Assembly (NCBI RefSeq): GCF_001457415.1
Contig: NZ_LN881724.1
Location: 1,240,001-1,304,000 of the forward strand
Direction of reading: 5' to 3'
Length of the DNA: 64,000 nt
Source of the DNA: Gorillibacterium timonense
GTDB lineage: Bacteria; Bacillota; Bacilli; Paenibacillales; NBRC-103111
Shown piece by piece: positions 1 to 8,490 of the stretch (positions are counted from its first letter, which is position 1; each line of letters opens with the position of its first letter). A model generated the notes under the pieces. The model had not been told where the DNA came from, ran no database searches, and was given only the letters and a program-made list of their open reading frames with translations. A program made the translations under genes and the position numbers.

Positions 1-1458
1 CCGGATAACGCCAGTCTCGCCATGGAGAACTATGTGGAGTCGCCGGATGGGATTTTGAGACCGTTTGGACGGGAAGCGACCGGTACGGTATGGGGAGAAG
101 GAGCGGGCCTTGTCTTGTTAAAGCCTCTTCGGACAGCCCTGCGGGACGGAGACAATATTCAAGCTGTCATTAAGGGAATCGCCCTTAACAATGACGGACA
201 ATCCAACGGAATATTCGCACCGAATCCGGAAGCCCAAACAGAAGCGATAAAACGAGCTTGGCAAGAAGCGGGGATCGACCCGGAGCATATCGGATACATG
301 GAAGCCCACGGAACCGGCACTCGATTGGGAGACCCGATCGAATTGAAGGGAATCACCTCCTCGTTTCGGAAGCATACGAATAAAAGGCAGTTCTGTGCGA
401 TCGGCGCGATCAAAGCGAATATCGGACACTCTCAAGCTGCTTCTGGAATGGCTTCCCTGATCAAAGCCGTGATGACGATTAAAGAGGGAATCCTTCCACC
501 CAGCATAAATTTTAACGGTCCTAATCAATTGATTTCCTTTTGTGATTCGCCCGTGTATCTCAATGATCGGGTTAGAAAATGGGAACCGGACTGGAAAAGG
601 ATCGCCACGGTCAGCAATTTTGGCTTTACCGGCACGAATTGCCACATGGTGCTGCAGGAAGAGGAGGAATCCTCATTGCCGATAGAAGAGAGAAGAGGAC
701 CGCATCTCTTCACCCTTTCCGCTTATCGGGAAGAGGATCTGATCGAGTGGATCGGAAGATTCGCAGAGGAATATCGGTACGGTGAGCACTACGATTCCGA
801 TGACATTTGTTTTACCTCGAATGCAGGAAGAGCCCAGCTTCCATACAGACTTGCTTTTATCTTTGAACAGAAACGAGAGTTCATTCAGCAATTGAAGCTG
901 TATCAAGATGGCGTATTGGCCGATGGAGTTTATGCCGGTTCCGGTGATCCGATCTCGAAGGGCAAGGAGCGTCTTGCTCGAGATCATATTGGCCACTTTC
1001 GGGAAACAAGGGGAAAGGAAGAGCTGACTGAATTGGCCAAGCTCTACGTCGGAGGCTGCCACGTGGATTGGATGGGGTTGTACCAGGGGATGCCAACCAA
1101 GCGCATCAGCTTGCCGCTTCAGAAATACAGGCGTAAGCGCTATTGGCCGGAACGCTTATCTTCAAATGATTCGCATCGGGCGAACCCGATCTCCGATCAG
1201 ACAAGAGGCGAAACAGTCATGCCCGCCGACTTATGGGAAAGTACCCTTCATCGCATCTGGCTAGAAGTGCTAGGCGAGGAGATAGGCTTAACCGAAATCT
1301 CGGTATTGGATGATTACTTGGAAATTGGAGGAAATTCGGTGCTGGCTGTGAAAATCGAGGTCTTGATGGAACGGGAAGGAATGCCTATGCAAAGCTCGGA
1401 TTTATATCGGTATCGTACCATTCGGGAGTTGGCCAATGAATGGAGGAGCCGATCATGA
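1..1458 (+). CDS. Trans-AT-type polyketide synthase, C-terminal part (KS - docking linker - ACP), 5' end outside window
   Basis: The reading frame is open from base 1, so this is the C-terminal 485 residues of a larger protein. Residues about 1-225 are the second half of a ketosynthase: both active-site histidines are seen, in EAHGTGT and in KANIGHSQAASG, followed by the KS end motif GTNCHMVL. The KS cysteine lies upstream of the window. Next comes a linker of about 160 residues ending in a basic RISLPLQKYRRKRYW stretch. This layout matches the post-KS docking linker of AT-less (trans-AT) PKS modules. There is no AT, KR or DH. The last ~75 residues are a carrier domain with the phosphopantetheine serine in EIGGNSVLAVK. 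The stop overlaps the next start (ATGA), so a BtrH-like transferase is translationally coupled to this carrier. It presumably elongates a chain by one malonyl unit; the substrate is unknown. The high GGNS similarity would also fit a PCP. Confidence 0.9.
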   Translation, partial: PDNASLAMENYVESPDGILRPFGREATGTVWGEGAGLVLLKPLRTALRDGDNIQAVIKGIALNNDGQSNGIFAPNPEAQTEAIKRAWQEAGIDPEHIGYMEAHGTGTRLGDPIELKGITSSFRKHTNKRQFCAIGAIKANIGHSQAASGMASLIKAVMTIKEGILPPSINFNGPNQLISFCDSPVYLNDRVRKWEPDWKRIATVSNFGFTGTNCHMVLQEEEESSLPIEERRGPHLFTLSAYREEDLIEWIGRFAEEYRYGEHYDSDDICFTSNAGRAQLPYRLAFIFEQKREFIQQLKLYQDGVLADGVYAGSGDPISKGKERLARDHIGHFRETRGKEELTELAKLYVGGCHVDWMGLYQGMPTKRISLPLQKYRRKRYWPERLSSNDSHRANPISDQTRGETVMPADLWESTLHRIWLEVLGEEIGLTEISVLDDYLEIGGNSVLAVKIEVLMEREGMPMQSSDLYRYRTIRELANEWRSRS

Positions 1459-2561
1459 TGACGATATTGCCGAACATCCAGCCATTTAACGAATTGTTTC
1501 ACAGGAACTGCTTTTACAATTCCCTGTATCCGATTATGAATGCGTTCGGCCTCGGGACCTTGCCTGTGCTCGTGAATGATATCCCGGTGTGCGAATACGA
1601 CTCGAAGGATCCTATCGAAAGCTTTTCTATCGAATACATGCCTCGTTTGTCGTTGCCTGATGTGCTTCAACAACATCATGTGGAAAGTCACGACCAACTT
1701 CAAAGTTCACGACTCATCGAAGATATTAAACATTGCATTCGGGAACAAAGACCGGTGATTGTATGGGTGGATTGCTATTACGCAGCTTCCCGTTTGGATA
1801 CCTATCAGAAGAGACATATTCCCCATGCCTGGCTGATTTATGGCTATGATGAGCTTCAGAAAAAGGTCTTTATTCTGGATCATAATTACCGCGATACCCT
1901 TATGTACAAGCCTAAAGAGATTCCTTATGAGGAACTGGAAGAATGCTATCAAGGCTATATCAACAACTATTTGAAGGATTGCGGGAATCCGGCATCGCAG
2001 GGATGTGATAAGTATTGCGGAAGAGGCAAGCAACCGGGTTATCAAGAACGATGTGCCCTTCCTCAAGTATTGAACGTTCCGGGGGTGAACGGGATCATCC
2101 CAACCTTCTCCTCTTATTCACTGAAGCCTGGCGATGGAGATGCTGTTCCGCTAAGCGACTACCGGGAGATGGACATCCGGTATTACCGGAGTATGGAGGG
2201 AACGATCCGTAAAAGCTTGGATTACTACCCGGACTATCTCGGGCATCTGAAAAGCATCCTCTGCTCGGAATCCGCCTTGCGTGAAAACATGGAGAAGCTA
2301 TTGAAGCACTGCAACGAATCCATTAATGCGAAGCGGTTCGACAAGTACAAATTCACCGAGCTCTACGGCGAGCAGGATGCCTTATTACCTCTTATCGATC
2401 AAGTCATTCAATCCTATGACATCGTCCGAAATGTGATCATGAAATATTCGCTGACGCTCCGTTACCCGAGCGAGAAGCAGGCTGAATGGATCGCAAACCT
2501 GAACCAACTGGAACTATATGAGCTTCGGTATCAGCAGGCTTTGCTCAAAAGGGTCTCGTAG
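1455..2561 (+). CDS. BtrH-like acyltransferase/transpeptidase (first of three paralogues)
   Basis: This protein of about 368 residues resembles the N-terminal domain of BtrH (Pfam Transpep_BrtH/BtrH_N), a papain/NlpC-like cysteine fold. In butirosin biosynthesis BtrH moves an acyl group from the carrier protein BtrI to an amine. Visible hallmarks are an early cysteine (C19, in NCFYNSL), the strand RPVIVWVDCYY, then PHAWLIYGYD with a likely catalytic histidine, and ILDHN with a possible third residue. The C-terminal ~150 residues are helical and unassigned. I place the start at ATG 1455, which overlaps the PKS stop and has GGAGG 8 nt upstream; an in-frame ATG at 1440 lacks such a site. The closest paralogue is 12400-13416. 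Coupling to a carrier domain suggests it off-loads that PKS product onto an amine. The acceptor is unknown, and peptidase activity is possible. Confidence 0.8.
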   Translation: MMTILPNIQPFNELFHRNCFYNSLYPIMNAFGLGTLPVLVNDIPVCEYDSKDPIESFSIEYMPRLSLPDVLQQHHVESHDQLQSSRLIEDIKHCIREQRPVIVWVDCYYAASRLDTYQKRHIPHAWLIYGYDELQKKVFILDHNYRDTLMYKPKEIPYEELEECYQGYINNYLKDCGNPASQGCDKYCGRGKQPGYQERCALPQVLNVPGVNGIIPTFSSYSLKPGDGDAVPLSDYREMDIRYYRSMEGTIRKSLDYYPDYLGHLKSILCSESALRENMEKLLKHCNESINAKRFDKYKFTELYGEQDALLPLIDQVIQSYDIVRNVIMKYSLTLRYPSEKQAEWIANLNQLELYELRYQQALLKRVS

Positions 2562-2573
2562 GATGGGGTTCTC

Positions 2574-3665
2574 ATGAAGATAACCATGCTGAGCCTGAAC
2601 CGAACCTTCGGAGGAACGGAAAGCCATGTTCTCAACTTGATGAGAGGACTTCAAGAGCAAGGCCATGAATGCCACTTCTTGACGCCTCAAGCCGATAAGT
2701 TGCCTGGAAGAGAAGGAGTACTCGAATCGCTTCTTCCACTGGACCTTGGATCCACGCTTCGATGCGCAAGGCAAATTCGACACGCCTGTGAGAAGAATTG
2801 TGACTTGTTTCACGTGCACGGTTGGGATGCATTACCTGTCGCCTCACCTATTCTGTCGGATTTGTCGGTTCCTCTGGTATGCACCTTCCATTCGGTATTC
2901 AAACCAGAGACTCTGGTCATTCGCGAAGCGCTCGTCGAAACCGGACAGCTGATTCAACCCTTACTTGCCAAGACACGCAAGATCATCGCAATATCAGATG
3001 CCATAAAAGCCTCCCTTGTCAAGCTGGGGACAGCCCCTGATCGAATCGAGACGATCTATAACGGTACAGCGGCGATTTCCCATTCCGCTCGCAAAAACTC
3101 GATTCCGGTCAACTCGATTCCGGTCATCGGATATCTGGGACGTCTCCACGTTGAAAAAGGACCTGATTTGCTTCTTGAAGCGATCGCACGGCTCCGCAGC
3201 AGAGCGTCAAGCTTAAAGTTTCGCGTCGAAATTGTTGGCGAGGGGCCACTGGAGCAGGAATTGAGGTTGCAGTCGCATTCTCTTGGTTTGGACTCCTGCT
3301 GCACCTTCAAGGGCTTTTCCAGCAAGCCTCACGAGGAGCTATCCGGCTTCGATGTACTGGTGCTTCCTTCGCGGGATGAAGGAATGGGACTCGCGATTCT
3401 GGAGGCGATGAGCTGCGGCGTTCCCGTCATTGCGTCAAGGACGGGGGGAATCGTCGAAGCGGTGGAACCCGAGAGGAATGGACTTCTCTTCCCTTCCGGG
3501 GATGCCGAGGCGTTAGCCCATTCCCTAGAGCGCCTTTTGCTCGATCCGGCTCTTTCCGAAAGATTGGCTTACATGGGTCGTCAAAAATGGGAAGCTGCCT
3601 TTCGGCTGGATTTGTTTATCCGCAAGCACCTTCATCTCTATGAATCGATCATCCACTCTTGCTAG
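2574..3665 (+). CDS. Glycosyltransferase family 4 (GT-B fold)
   Basis: The product is 363 residues with the two-domain GT-B layout. The N-terminal half opens with KITMLSLNRTFGGTESHVLNL, a glycine-rich acceptor-side loop. The C-terminal half has IGYLGRLHVEKGPDLLLEA and the family E-x7-E signature in DEGMGLAILEAMSCGVPVIAS, which binds the nucleotide-sugar. This length is typical of retaining GT4 enzymes. It starts 12 nt after the BtrH-like gene and 18 nt before an ABC exporter gene, so it is very likely cotranscribed with the cluster. It probably attaches a sugar to the product or an intermediate. Donor and acceptor cannot be read from sequence, and no sugar-nucleotide biosynthesis genes are present in the window. 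Confidence 0.88.
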   Translation: MKITMLSLNRTFGGTESHVLNLMRGLQEQGHECHFLTPQADKLPGREGVLESLLPLDLGSTLRCARQIRHACEKNCDLFHVHGWDALPVASPILSDLSVPLVCTFHSVFKPETLVIREALVETGQLIQPLLAKTRKIIAISDAIKASLVKLGTAPDRIETIYNGTAAISHSARKNSIPVNSIPVIGYLGRLHVEKGPDLLLEAIARLRSRASSLKFRVEIVGEGPLEQELRLQSHSLGLDSCCTFKGFSSKPHEELSGFDVLVLPSRDEGMGLAILEAMSCGVPVIASRTGGIVEAVEPERNGLLFPSGDAEALAHSLERLLLDPALSERLAYMGRQKWEAAFRLDLFIRKHLHLYESIIHSC

Positions 3666-3683
3666 ATAAGGGGGCAGGGACTC

Positions 3684-5444
3684 ATGAGCAAGAATAAAGC
3701 GGATTCCTCCGTTAGAACCTTACGGACGTTCCTCTCCTCTATCGAGGGGTATCGAACATTTTTGATGGTGTGTACCGCGTTTTCCTTTCCGGTAATGGCG
3801 CTTAATTTATCCGAGGCCTTCTTCATCGAGAAGATGACGGATGTTTCCCTCGACTCCAAGTGGGATGACTTGTACCGCCTGATCGCGCTCATGCTGGGCG
3901 TGGTTGTCGCCGGCGTACTTCTTACCTTTTTTCAGAAGGTGGTGAGTGGGTACTATAGCTCGCGGACCCTCTACCGGTTTCGAATGAACGTCTTGCGCAA
4001 GGTTCAAAGGTTGCCGGTGTCCGTGCTAAAGGATCAGCACACAGGCGATGTTCTCTCGCGAATGACGGAGGATATCAAGCTAGTCGAACACTTTATCGGC
4101 AATCAGCTTGTGAACATCCTATTCCAAGCGGTGATGTTCCTCGGTGTCTTTGTGTATACGTCAACCCTTCATTTCAAGCTCATACTGGTCAGCGTATTTG
4201 TTCCGGTGATCGTTGCTGCGGTGGTAAATGTGCTCAGCAAAGATGTGCGCCACAGCACCCGCAAGGAGCAAGAGCATCTGGGGAGAGCCAGTTCCGTTTT
4301 ACAGGATATGCTGGGAGGGATGCTGCTTGTAAAGGCTTACCGATTAACGGGTCGGCTTCATCAGAAATACAGCTCGGAGCTGGATGCGGCGCTGCGATAC
4401 AACATGAGAATTACTCGATTCGTTTCCTACACGACACCGCTTCACACCCTTTTGTATGCTGCACCTTTTCTGATCTGCATCAGCTACGGAGGCATTCTTA
4501 CCATTCAGGGAGCCTTGTCACCGGGGGAATTGCTCGCCATTGTCGTCCTTCTCGATTATATGACAGGGCCTTTAGCGGGAGCTCCCGAGATGATCATAGC
4601 TGTTCAAAGGATGCTCGGCGCCTCCGATCGTCTCTTGGAGCTGATCAACCTGGACCCGGAAAGAAGCAGCGGGCTGGAGCCGACCATTCAAAGCGATCAG
4701 CCTGTTGTGGAGTTCCATAACGTGTCCTTCTCCTATGGGGGGCAGAAGCCGGTTCTCCAAGGAATCAGCTTCCAACTGCGAAAGGGGGAGAAAATCGGTC
4801 TCGCCGGTTACAGCGGCAGTGGAAAAAGCACGATTCTGAAGCTGATTTGCGGGTTCTACCCGCCAGAGCAAGGAAATGTCAACGTATACGGGACCGATGT
4901 TAACCAGTGGTGGTTGGAGAAGCTTCGCTCTGAAATTGCCGTGATCAATCAGGATTGCTATCTGTTCCCCGTCACGATCGGGGAGAACATCTCCTATGGA
5001 CGATTAGGGGCATCGCAGACGGAGATCGAGAAGGCGGCAGGAATGGCGGACCTTCAGGAGACGATCGATGAATTTCAAGACGGGTATGACACTCTTGTTC
5101 AGGAAAGAGGAATGAGATTGTCGGGAGGGCAACGGCAGCGCTTGGCTTTAGCCAGAGCCATCTTGAAGCAGGCAGACCTGGTGCTGCTGGATGAACCGAC
5201 GTCCGCTTTGGATTTGCAGACGGAGAAATCGGTGCAGCAAGCGATGGAGAGCGCCTTGCGCGGCAAAACCGTGCTCACGATCGCTCACCGCTTGTCCACC
5301 ATTCAGGATTGCGACCGGATTCTGGTGCTGGACGAAGGAAGGATTGTCGAAGCGGGTACCCATCAGGAGTTAATGAGTTTGGACGGAGTCTACAGACGCT
5401 TATATCTGAAGCAATCGATGATGGATTCGGCTATTGCCAATTGA
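3684..5444 (+). CDS. ABC exporter half-transporter (membrane + ATPase), subunit 1
   Basis: The 586-residue protein has an N-terminal six-helix ABC exporter membrane domain (residues about 20-310) and a C-terminal ATPase. Walker A is GYSGSGKST, the signature is LSGGQRQRLALARAIL, and Walker B is LVLLDEPTSALD followed by the switch histidine in LTIAHRLST. It has no N-terminal C39 peptidase domain, unlike many bacteriocin exporters. The next gene, 12 nt downstream, encodes a homologous half-transporter, so the two probably form a heterodimer that exports the cluster product and may give self-protection. RBS-like AAGGGGGCAGGGA lies just before ATG 3684. Confidence 0.92.
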   Translation: MSKNKADSSVRTLRTFLSSIEGYRTFLMVCTAFSFPVMALNLSEAFFIEKMTDVSLDSKWDDLYRLIALMLGVVVAGVLLTFFQKVVSGYYSSRTLYRFRMNVLRKVQRLPVSVLKDQHTGDVLSRMTEDIKLVEHFIGNQLVNILFQAVMFLGVFVYTSTLHFKLILVSVFVPVIVAAVVNVLSKDVRHSTRKEQEHLGRASSVLQDMLGGMLLVKAYRLTGRLHQKYSSELDAALRYNMRITRFVSYTTPLHTLLYAAPFLICISYGGILTIQGALSPGELLAIVVLLDYMTGPLAGAPEMIIAVQRMLGASDRLLELINLDPERSSGLEPTIQSDQPVVEFHNVSFSYGGQKPVLQGISFQLRKGEKIGLAGYSGSGKSTILKLICGFYPPEQGNVNVYGTDVNQWWLEKLRSEIAVINQDCYLFPVTIGENISYGRLGASQTEIEKAAGMADLQETIDEFQDGYDTLVQERGMRLSGGQRQRLALARAILKQADLVLLDEPTSALDLQTEKSVQQAMESALRGKTVLTIAHRLSTIQDCDRILVLDEGRIVEAGTHQELMSLDGVYRRLYLKQSMMDSAIAN

Positions 5445-5456
5445 GAAGGTGAAGTC

Positions 5457-7247
5457 ATGTTATCGAGAAAGCAAGCGAATGAATTCATTCGGATTCTTCA
5501 GCTCATCCGCCCCAGAGCCTTTCCCTATGCGATGGGGGTCATCGGATCCTCCCTGATGGAGGCCAGCGTCTACGTCACACTTCCGTTCGTGTATAAGCGA
5601 TTGATTGATGCGGCTATTCAGGAAGACATGCGTTCGCTGACATCATCCATTCTTATGTTCGGCATACAACTCGCCGTCATCTCCGTGTTCTTTATCGGGA
5701 CCAGCTACTTGTACAAAAGCAATGTCGCCAAAATCATTCGAGGCATCCGGTTGAGGCTGTTTCAGCACGTCGGACAGCTGCCCGCATCTTTCTTCGACAA
5801 AAACCATTCCGGTGACATTGCATCCAGCTTTACGAATGATCTGTATCTCGTAAATGGAATGATCGGTTGGAACATGAGAGCCTTCTTGCTGGCTTTGTTC
5901 ACGGGCTTGAGCTCCATTGCAGGCATGTTCATTCTGAGCTGGCAGGGCGCGGGCCTTATTCTCTTGATGTCGATTGTCTTTGGTCTTGTCAACATGGTCT
6001 TCACTACGAAAGTTCGGAACATCAGCGACAGAATCCAGCAAAGAGAAGCTGACTTATCGGAGAGCATCGTGGACCAGATCGCCGGCTGCGAGGTCATTCG
6101 CATGTTCCAGCTGGAAGAAGTGATGCTGGAGCAAACGGACCGGATCAATCGTCATCTGATGAAGGAACGAATGCATAACAACCGAATAACCGCGAGCATG
6201 GAAAGCTTCAATTTTCTGGTCGGCTGGATGAATTTCGCCGGCATCATCGCAGCCGGAGCCATGCTTGTATTAAACGGCTTCACCCAATTCGGCACGGTCG
6301 TTGCCATGTTGAATTTGTTGGCAGGCGTCAATATGATGATCCGAAGTGTGAGCGGATTGTCCGCAGAAATCCAAGTTGCCATGGCCGGTGGCAAGCGTAT
6401 TTTGGACTTGCTGCACCAACAGCCGGAAGGAACCGACTCATCGGATCCTGCTGATGAAAAGATGGTTCGGGATGATGAGCATGACCCTGTAATCGAGATG
6501 AAGCACGTGTCCTTTCATTACGAAGCGTTGAATGCTCCTGTGATCCGGAATCTCAGCATGAGTGTATACAAAGGACAAACAGTCGCCCTGGTTGGCCCTA
6601 GCGGTGAAGGCAAAAGCACGTTGATCAAGCTTCTATTAGGATACTATTTGGCGGACAGCGGAGAAATCAAGGTAAGCAGAATCCCGATTCGAGGATCTAC
6701 GCTCGGTCAGATCCGTGAGAAGATGGCGTATGTTCCGCAGGAACCTTACTTGTTTGACGGAACTGTGGAAGAAAACATCCGCATGGGAAGGGAGGATGCG
6801 TCAAATGAGGATGTGAGGGAAGCGGCGAAAGCGGCTCATGCCCATGACTTCATCATGGAATTTCCCGAAGGGTATCAAACCGCTCTTGGGGAAAGAGGCG
6901 CTAAGCTGTCTATGGGACAGCGGCAGAGAATATCGATCGCCAGAGCCATTCTCAAGAAGAGCCCGATCCTGCTGCTGGATGAAGCTACCGCATCTCTAGA
7001 TACGCACAGCGAATTAATCATTCAGGAATCCCTTCAACAGCTCATGAAAGAGAAAACCGTCATTCTGATTGCCCATCGGCTCTCCACTACCGAACATGCT
7101 GACGTGATCCATGTTATTGACCATGGAACCATTCAGGAATCGGGGACTCATCAACAGCTCATCGCTCTTAACGGAATCTATCGCAGCCTATATGAAAGTC
7201 AATTCGAATCCACTACCAGATCCGAGGAAGCTGCCATATGCCAATAA
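5457..7247 (+). CDS. ABC exporter half-transporter, subunit 2
   Basis: This 596-residue half-transporter has a membrane domain (residues about 15-320) and an ATPase domain with Walker A GPSGEGKST, signature LSMGQRQRISIARAIL, and Walker B ILLLDEATASLD. The signature has LSMGQ rather than LSGGQ, whereas the partner has the full consensus; such asymmetry is common in heterodimeric exporters, though here Walker B keeps its glutamate. GAAGGTGA lies 7 nt before the ATG. The 3' end overlaps the next gene (C39-like protein) by 10 bp, so exporter and C39-like protein are probably translationally coupled. Substrate specificity cannot be deduced. Confidence 0.92.
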   Translation: MLSRKQANEFIRILQLIRPRAFPYAMGVIGSSLMEASVYVTLPFVYKRLIDAAIQEDMRSLTSSILMFGIQLAVISVFFIGTSYLYKSNVAKIIRGIRLRLFQHVGQLPASFFDKNHSGDIASSFTNDLYLVNGMIGWNMRAFLLALFTGLSSIAGMFILSWQGAGLILLMSIVFGLVNMVFTTKVRNISDRIQQREADLSESIVDQIAGCEVIRMFQLEEVMLEQTDRINRHLMKERMHNNRITASMESFNFLVGWMNFAGIIAAGAMLVLNGFTQFGTVVAMLNLLAGVNMMIRSVSGLSAEIQVAMAGGKRILDLLHQQPEGTDSSDPADEKMVRDDEHDPVIEMKHVSFHYEALNAPVIRNLSMSVYKGQTVALVGPSGEGKSTLIKLLLGYYLADSGEIKVSRIPIRGSTLGQIREKMAYVPQEPYLFDGTVEENIRMGREDASNEDVREAAKAAHAHDFIMEFPEGYQTALGERGAKLSMGQRQRISIARAILKKSPILLLDEATASLDTHSELIIQESLQQLMKEKTVILIAHRLSTTEHADVIHVIDHGTIQESGTHQQLIALNGIYRSLYESQFESTTRSEEAAICQ

Positions 7248-8239
7248 TCGAGACCTACCAAGCTCAAAAAGGGAAACTTTGCTTTACCTCGGCTTTGCAT
7301 AACATCCTGCTACATAAAGGGATTGAGGTTTCGGAGGAAGAGGTATTCTTCCATTGCGAGGGCTTAAATCTGGTGTTTTTCACCAAAGACCATTTTTTCG
7401 GGCTCTCTCCCCATGAGCAATTTGAGAATTTGACTCGTTCAACTGGAATCCCGACCGTTTTTTCCTATTGCATCGATCAGGAGGACAAGTCCGCTGTCTT
7501 TCTGCAAATCGAGAACCAGCTTCATCTAGGAAATCCGGTTTTGTTGTACTGCGGAACACATGGGCTGGATTATCATCCTGAATACTCTGCCGCATTCAAG
7601 ACGGAGCATGCTCTCGTCATCTACGGAATGGATGAAGCGAGCAATCGCGCCTATGTGGCGGACACGTATATCGTAGGCGCCGACAAGGAAATTACCTTCT
7701 ATCAAGGCAGTATGAAGCTGGATGGACTCATGAAGGGAACATTCGGATTCGGTTGGGTGGAGGAAAGGGAAGGGTCAAGCCATGCTCTTCTTGAGGATGC
7801 GTCCTATGTCGCTAAGCGCAATCTGATGCTCTATTTGAAGGGGGATTCCTTTGGAGAAAGGCAATTTAAAGGAATCTTCGCCGTTCAACGCTTTATGGAT
7901 TATTTGGATGAAATACCAACGTATGACGAAGTATTGATGCGTAGGGATTGCATCGAGGTATGTCATCGGCTGCGGCACGGTGCCCTGATCAGCAGCCTTC
8001 AATACCTCCATGATTATATGAATAACGACAGCAGAAGGAACGAGCCGTCCGCTTTGGCTGCCCGAACGGAACTTTCGGAGTTGATCGGCAAATGGAGAAG
8101 GAACACAACGGTCATCTTGCGCTCCGGATTAGCGGGAAGAAGCGAGATGTTAGCCAAAGCGGTACAGGACTTCCATATATATGCACAGCAGCAAGAAAGG
8201 GTATTCCGGGATATCCTGGACGCCTTAGGCCGCACGTAA
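7238..8239 (+). CDS. BtrH/C39-like cysteine peptidase or transferase (second, divergent paralogue)
   Basis: The product is 333 residues. The first ~170 resemble C39-like/BtrH_N folds: a cysteine near the N-terminus in KLCFTSALHNIL (C15), then NPVLLYCGTH, then TEHALVIYGMD with the candidate catalytic histidine, and AYVADTYI with an acidic residue. It is clearly shorter and more diverged than the two other BtrH-like proteins here and lacks their shared VDCYY stretch. The remaining ~160 residues are helical and unassigned. It overlaps an ABC exporter gene by 10 bp and ends 65 bp before the small peptide gene. By position it could be the leader peptidase of a RiPP, since standalone C39-type proteases work with such exporters, or an acyl/peptidyl transferase like BtrH. 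Neither is proven by sequence. Confidence 0.7.
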   Translation: MPIIETYQAQKGKLCFTSALHNILLHKGIEVSEEEVFFHCEGLNLVFFTKDHFFGLSPHEQFENLTRSTGIPTVFSYCIDQEDKSAVFLQIENQLHLGNPVLLYCGTHGLDYHPEYSAAFKTEHALVIYGMDEASNRAYVADTYIVGADKEITFYQGSMKLDGLMKGTFGFGWVEEREGSSHALLEDASYVAKRNLMLYLKGDSFGERQFKGIFAVQRFMDYLDEIPTYDEVLMRRDCIEVCHRLRHGALISSLQYLHDYMNNDSRRNEPSALAARTELSELIGKWRRNTTVILRSGLAGRSEMLAKAVQDFHIYAQQQERVFRDILDALGRT

Positions 8240-8254
8240 TCCCCCGTCTCTCGC

Positions 8255-8435
8255 AATAAAGTGGCTCTTTTGAAATGCGATCCCATCGAAAGGAGGTGAT
8301 TTGGATGACCTACAAAAAGCCGGTTGTGAAAGCAGAAGTGAACAAGAAGAACCCTTCCTTGGGCTATTGCGCTTGTGCATGCTAATAATCGATAAGTAAT
8401 AAGCCGATTTACGCATTTCAAAAGACCACTTTATT
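8255..8435. repeat. Inverted repeat enclosing the small peptide gene
   Basis: The left arm 8255-8279 (25 nt, AATAAAGTGGCTC..GAAATGCG) is the reverse complement of the right arm 8412-8435 (24 nt, CGCATTTC..CACTTTATT) except for one extra G in the left arm. The 132 nt between them hold the Shine-Dalgarno sequence and the whole 26-codon peptide gene. In mRNA this would be a 24-bp stem with the gene in the loop; as DNA it resembles the ends of a small mobile cassette. No clear target-site duplication is visible at its edges, and no T-run follows the right arm. Confidence 0.85.
8305..8385 (+). CDS. Putative RiPP precursor peptide, 26 aa, ending in Cys-Ala-Cys-Ala-Cys
   Basis: The gene is preceded by AGGAGGTGAT (8291-8300), an almost perfect match to the 16S anti-Shine-Dalgarno sequence, with 4 nt to the ATG. 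The peptide starts MTYKKPVVKAEV, is lysine-rich, and ends SLGYCACAC with cysteines at 22, 24 and 26; the last is the C-terminal residue. It is followed by two radical SAM/SPASM genes, the first with a PqqD-like peptide-binding domain. A short Cys-rich peptide in front of such enzymes is the classic layout of a radical SAM RiPP (thioether, C-C or other crosslinks). The N-terminal Tyr-x-x-Pro-x-Val recalls the Tyr-x-x-Pro motif that PqqD-like domains bind in lasso-peptide leaders. The likely core is YCACAC or a little longer. I do not recognise a named precursor family. Confidence 0.75.
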   Translation: MTYKKPVVKAEVNKKNPSLGYCACAC

Positions 8436-8490
8436 ATATATCACCATTCCGCCTTGAAGAGGAGCTTTACAATCCGATAAAAAGGGTGGC

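Noticed and set aside
8305..8385. The small gene as a mere translational leader peptide for the radical SAM gene
   Set aside because: The Shine-Dalgarno sequence is far stronger than that of the downstream gene, it is 105 nt from that gene, and the Cys-rich end plus recognition-domain maturase fit a precursor better. I keep some doubt in the confidence score.
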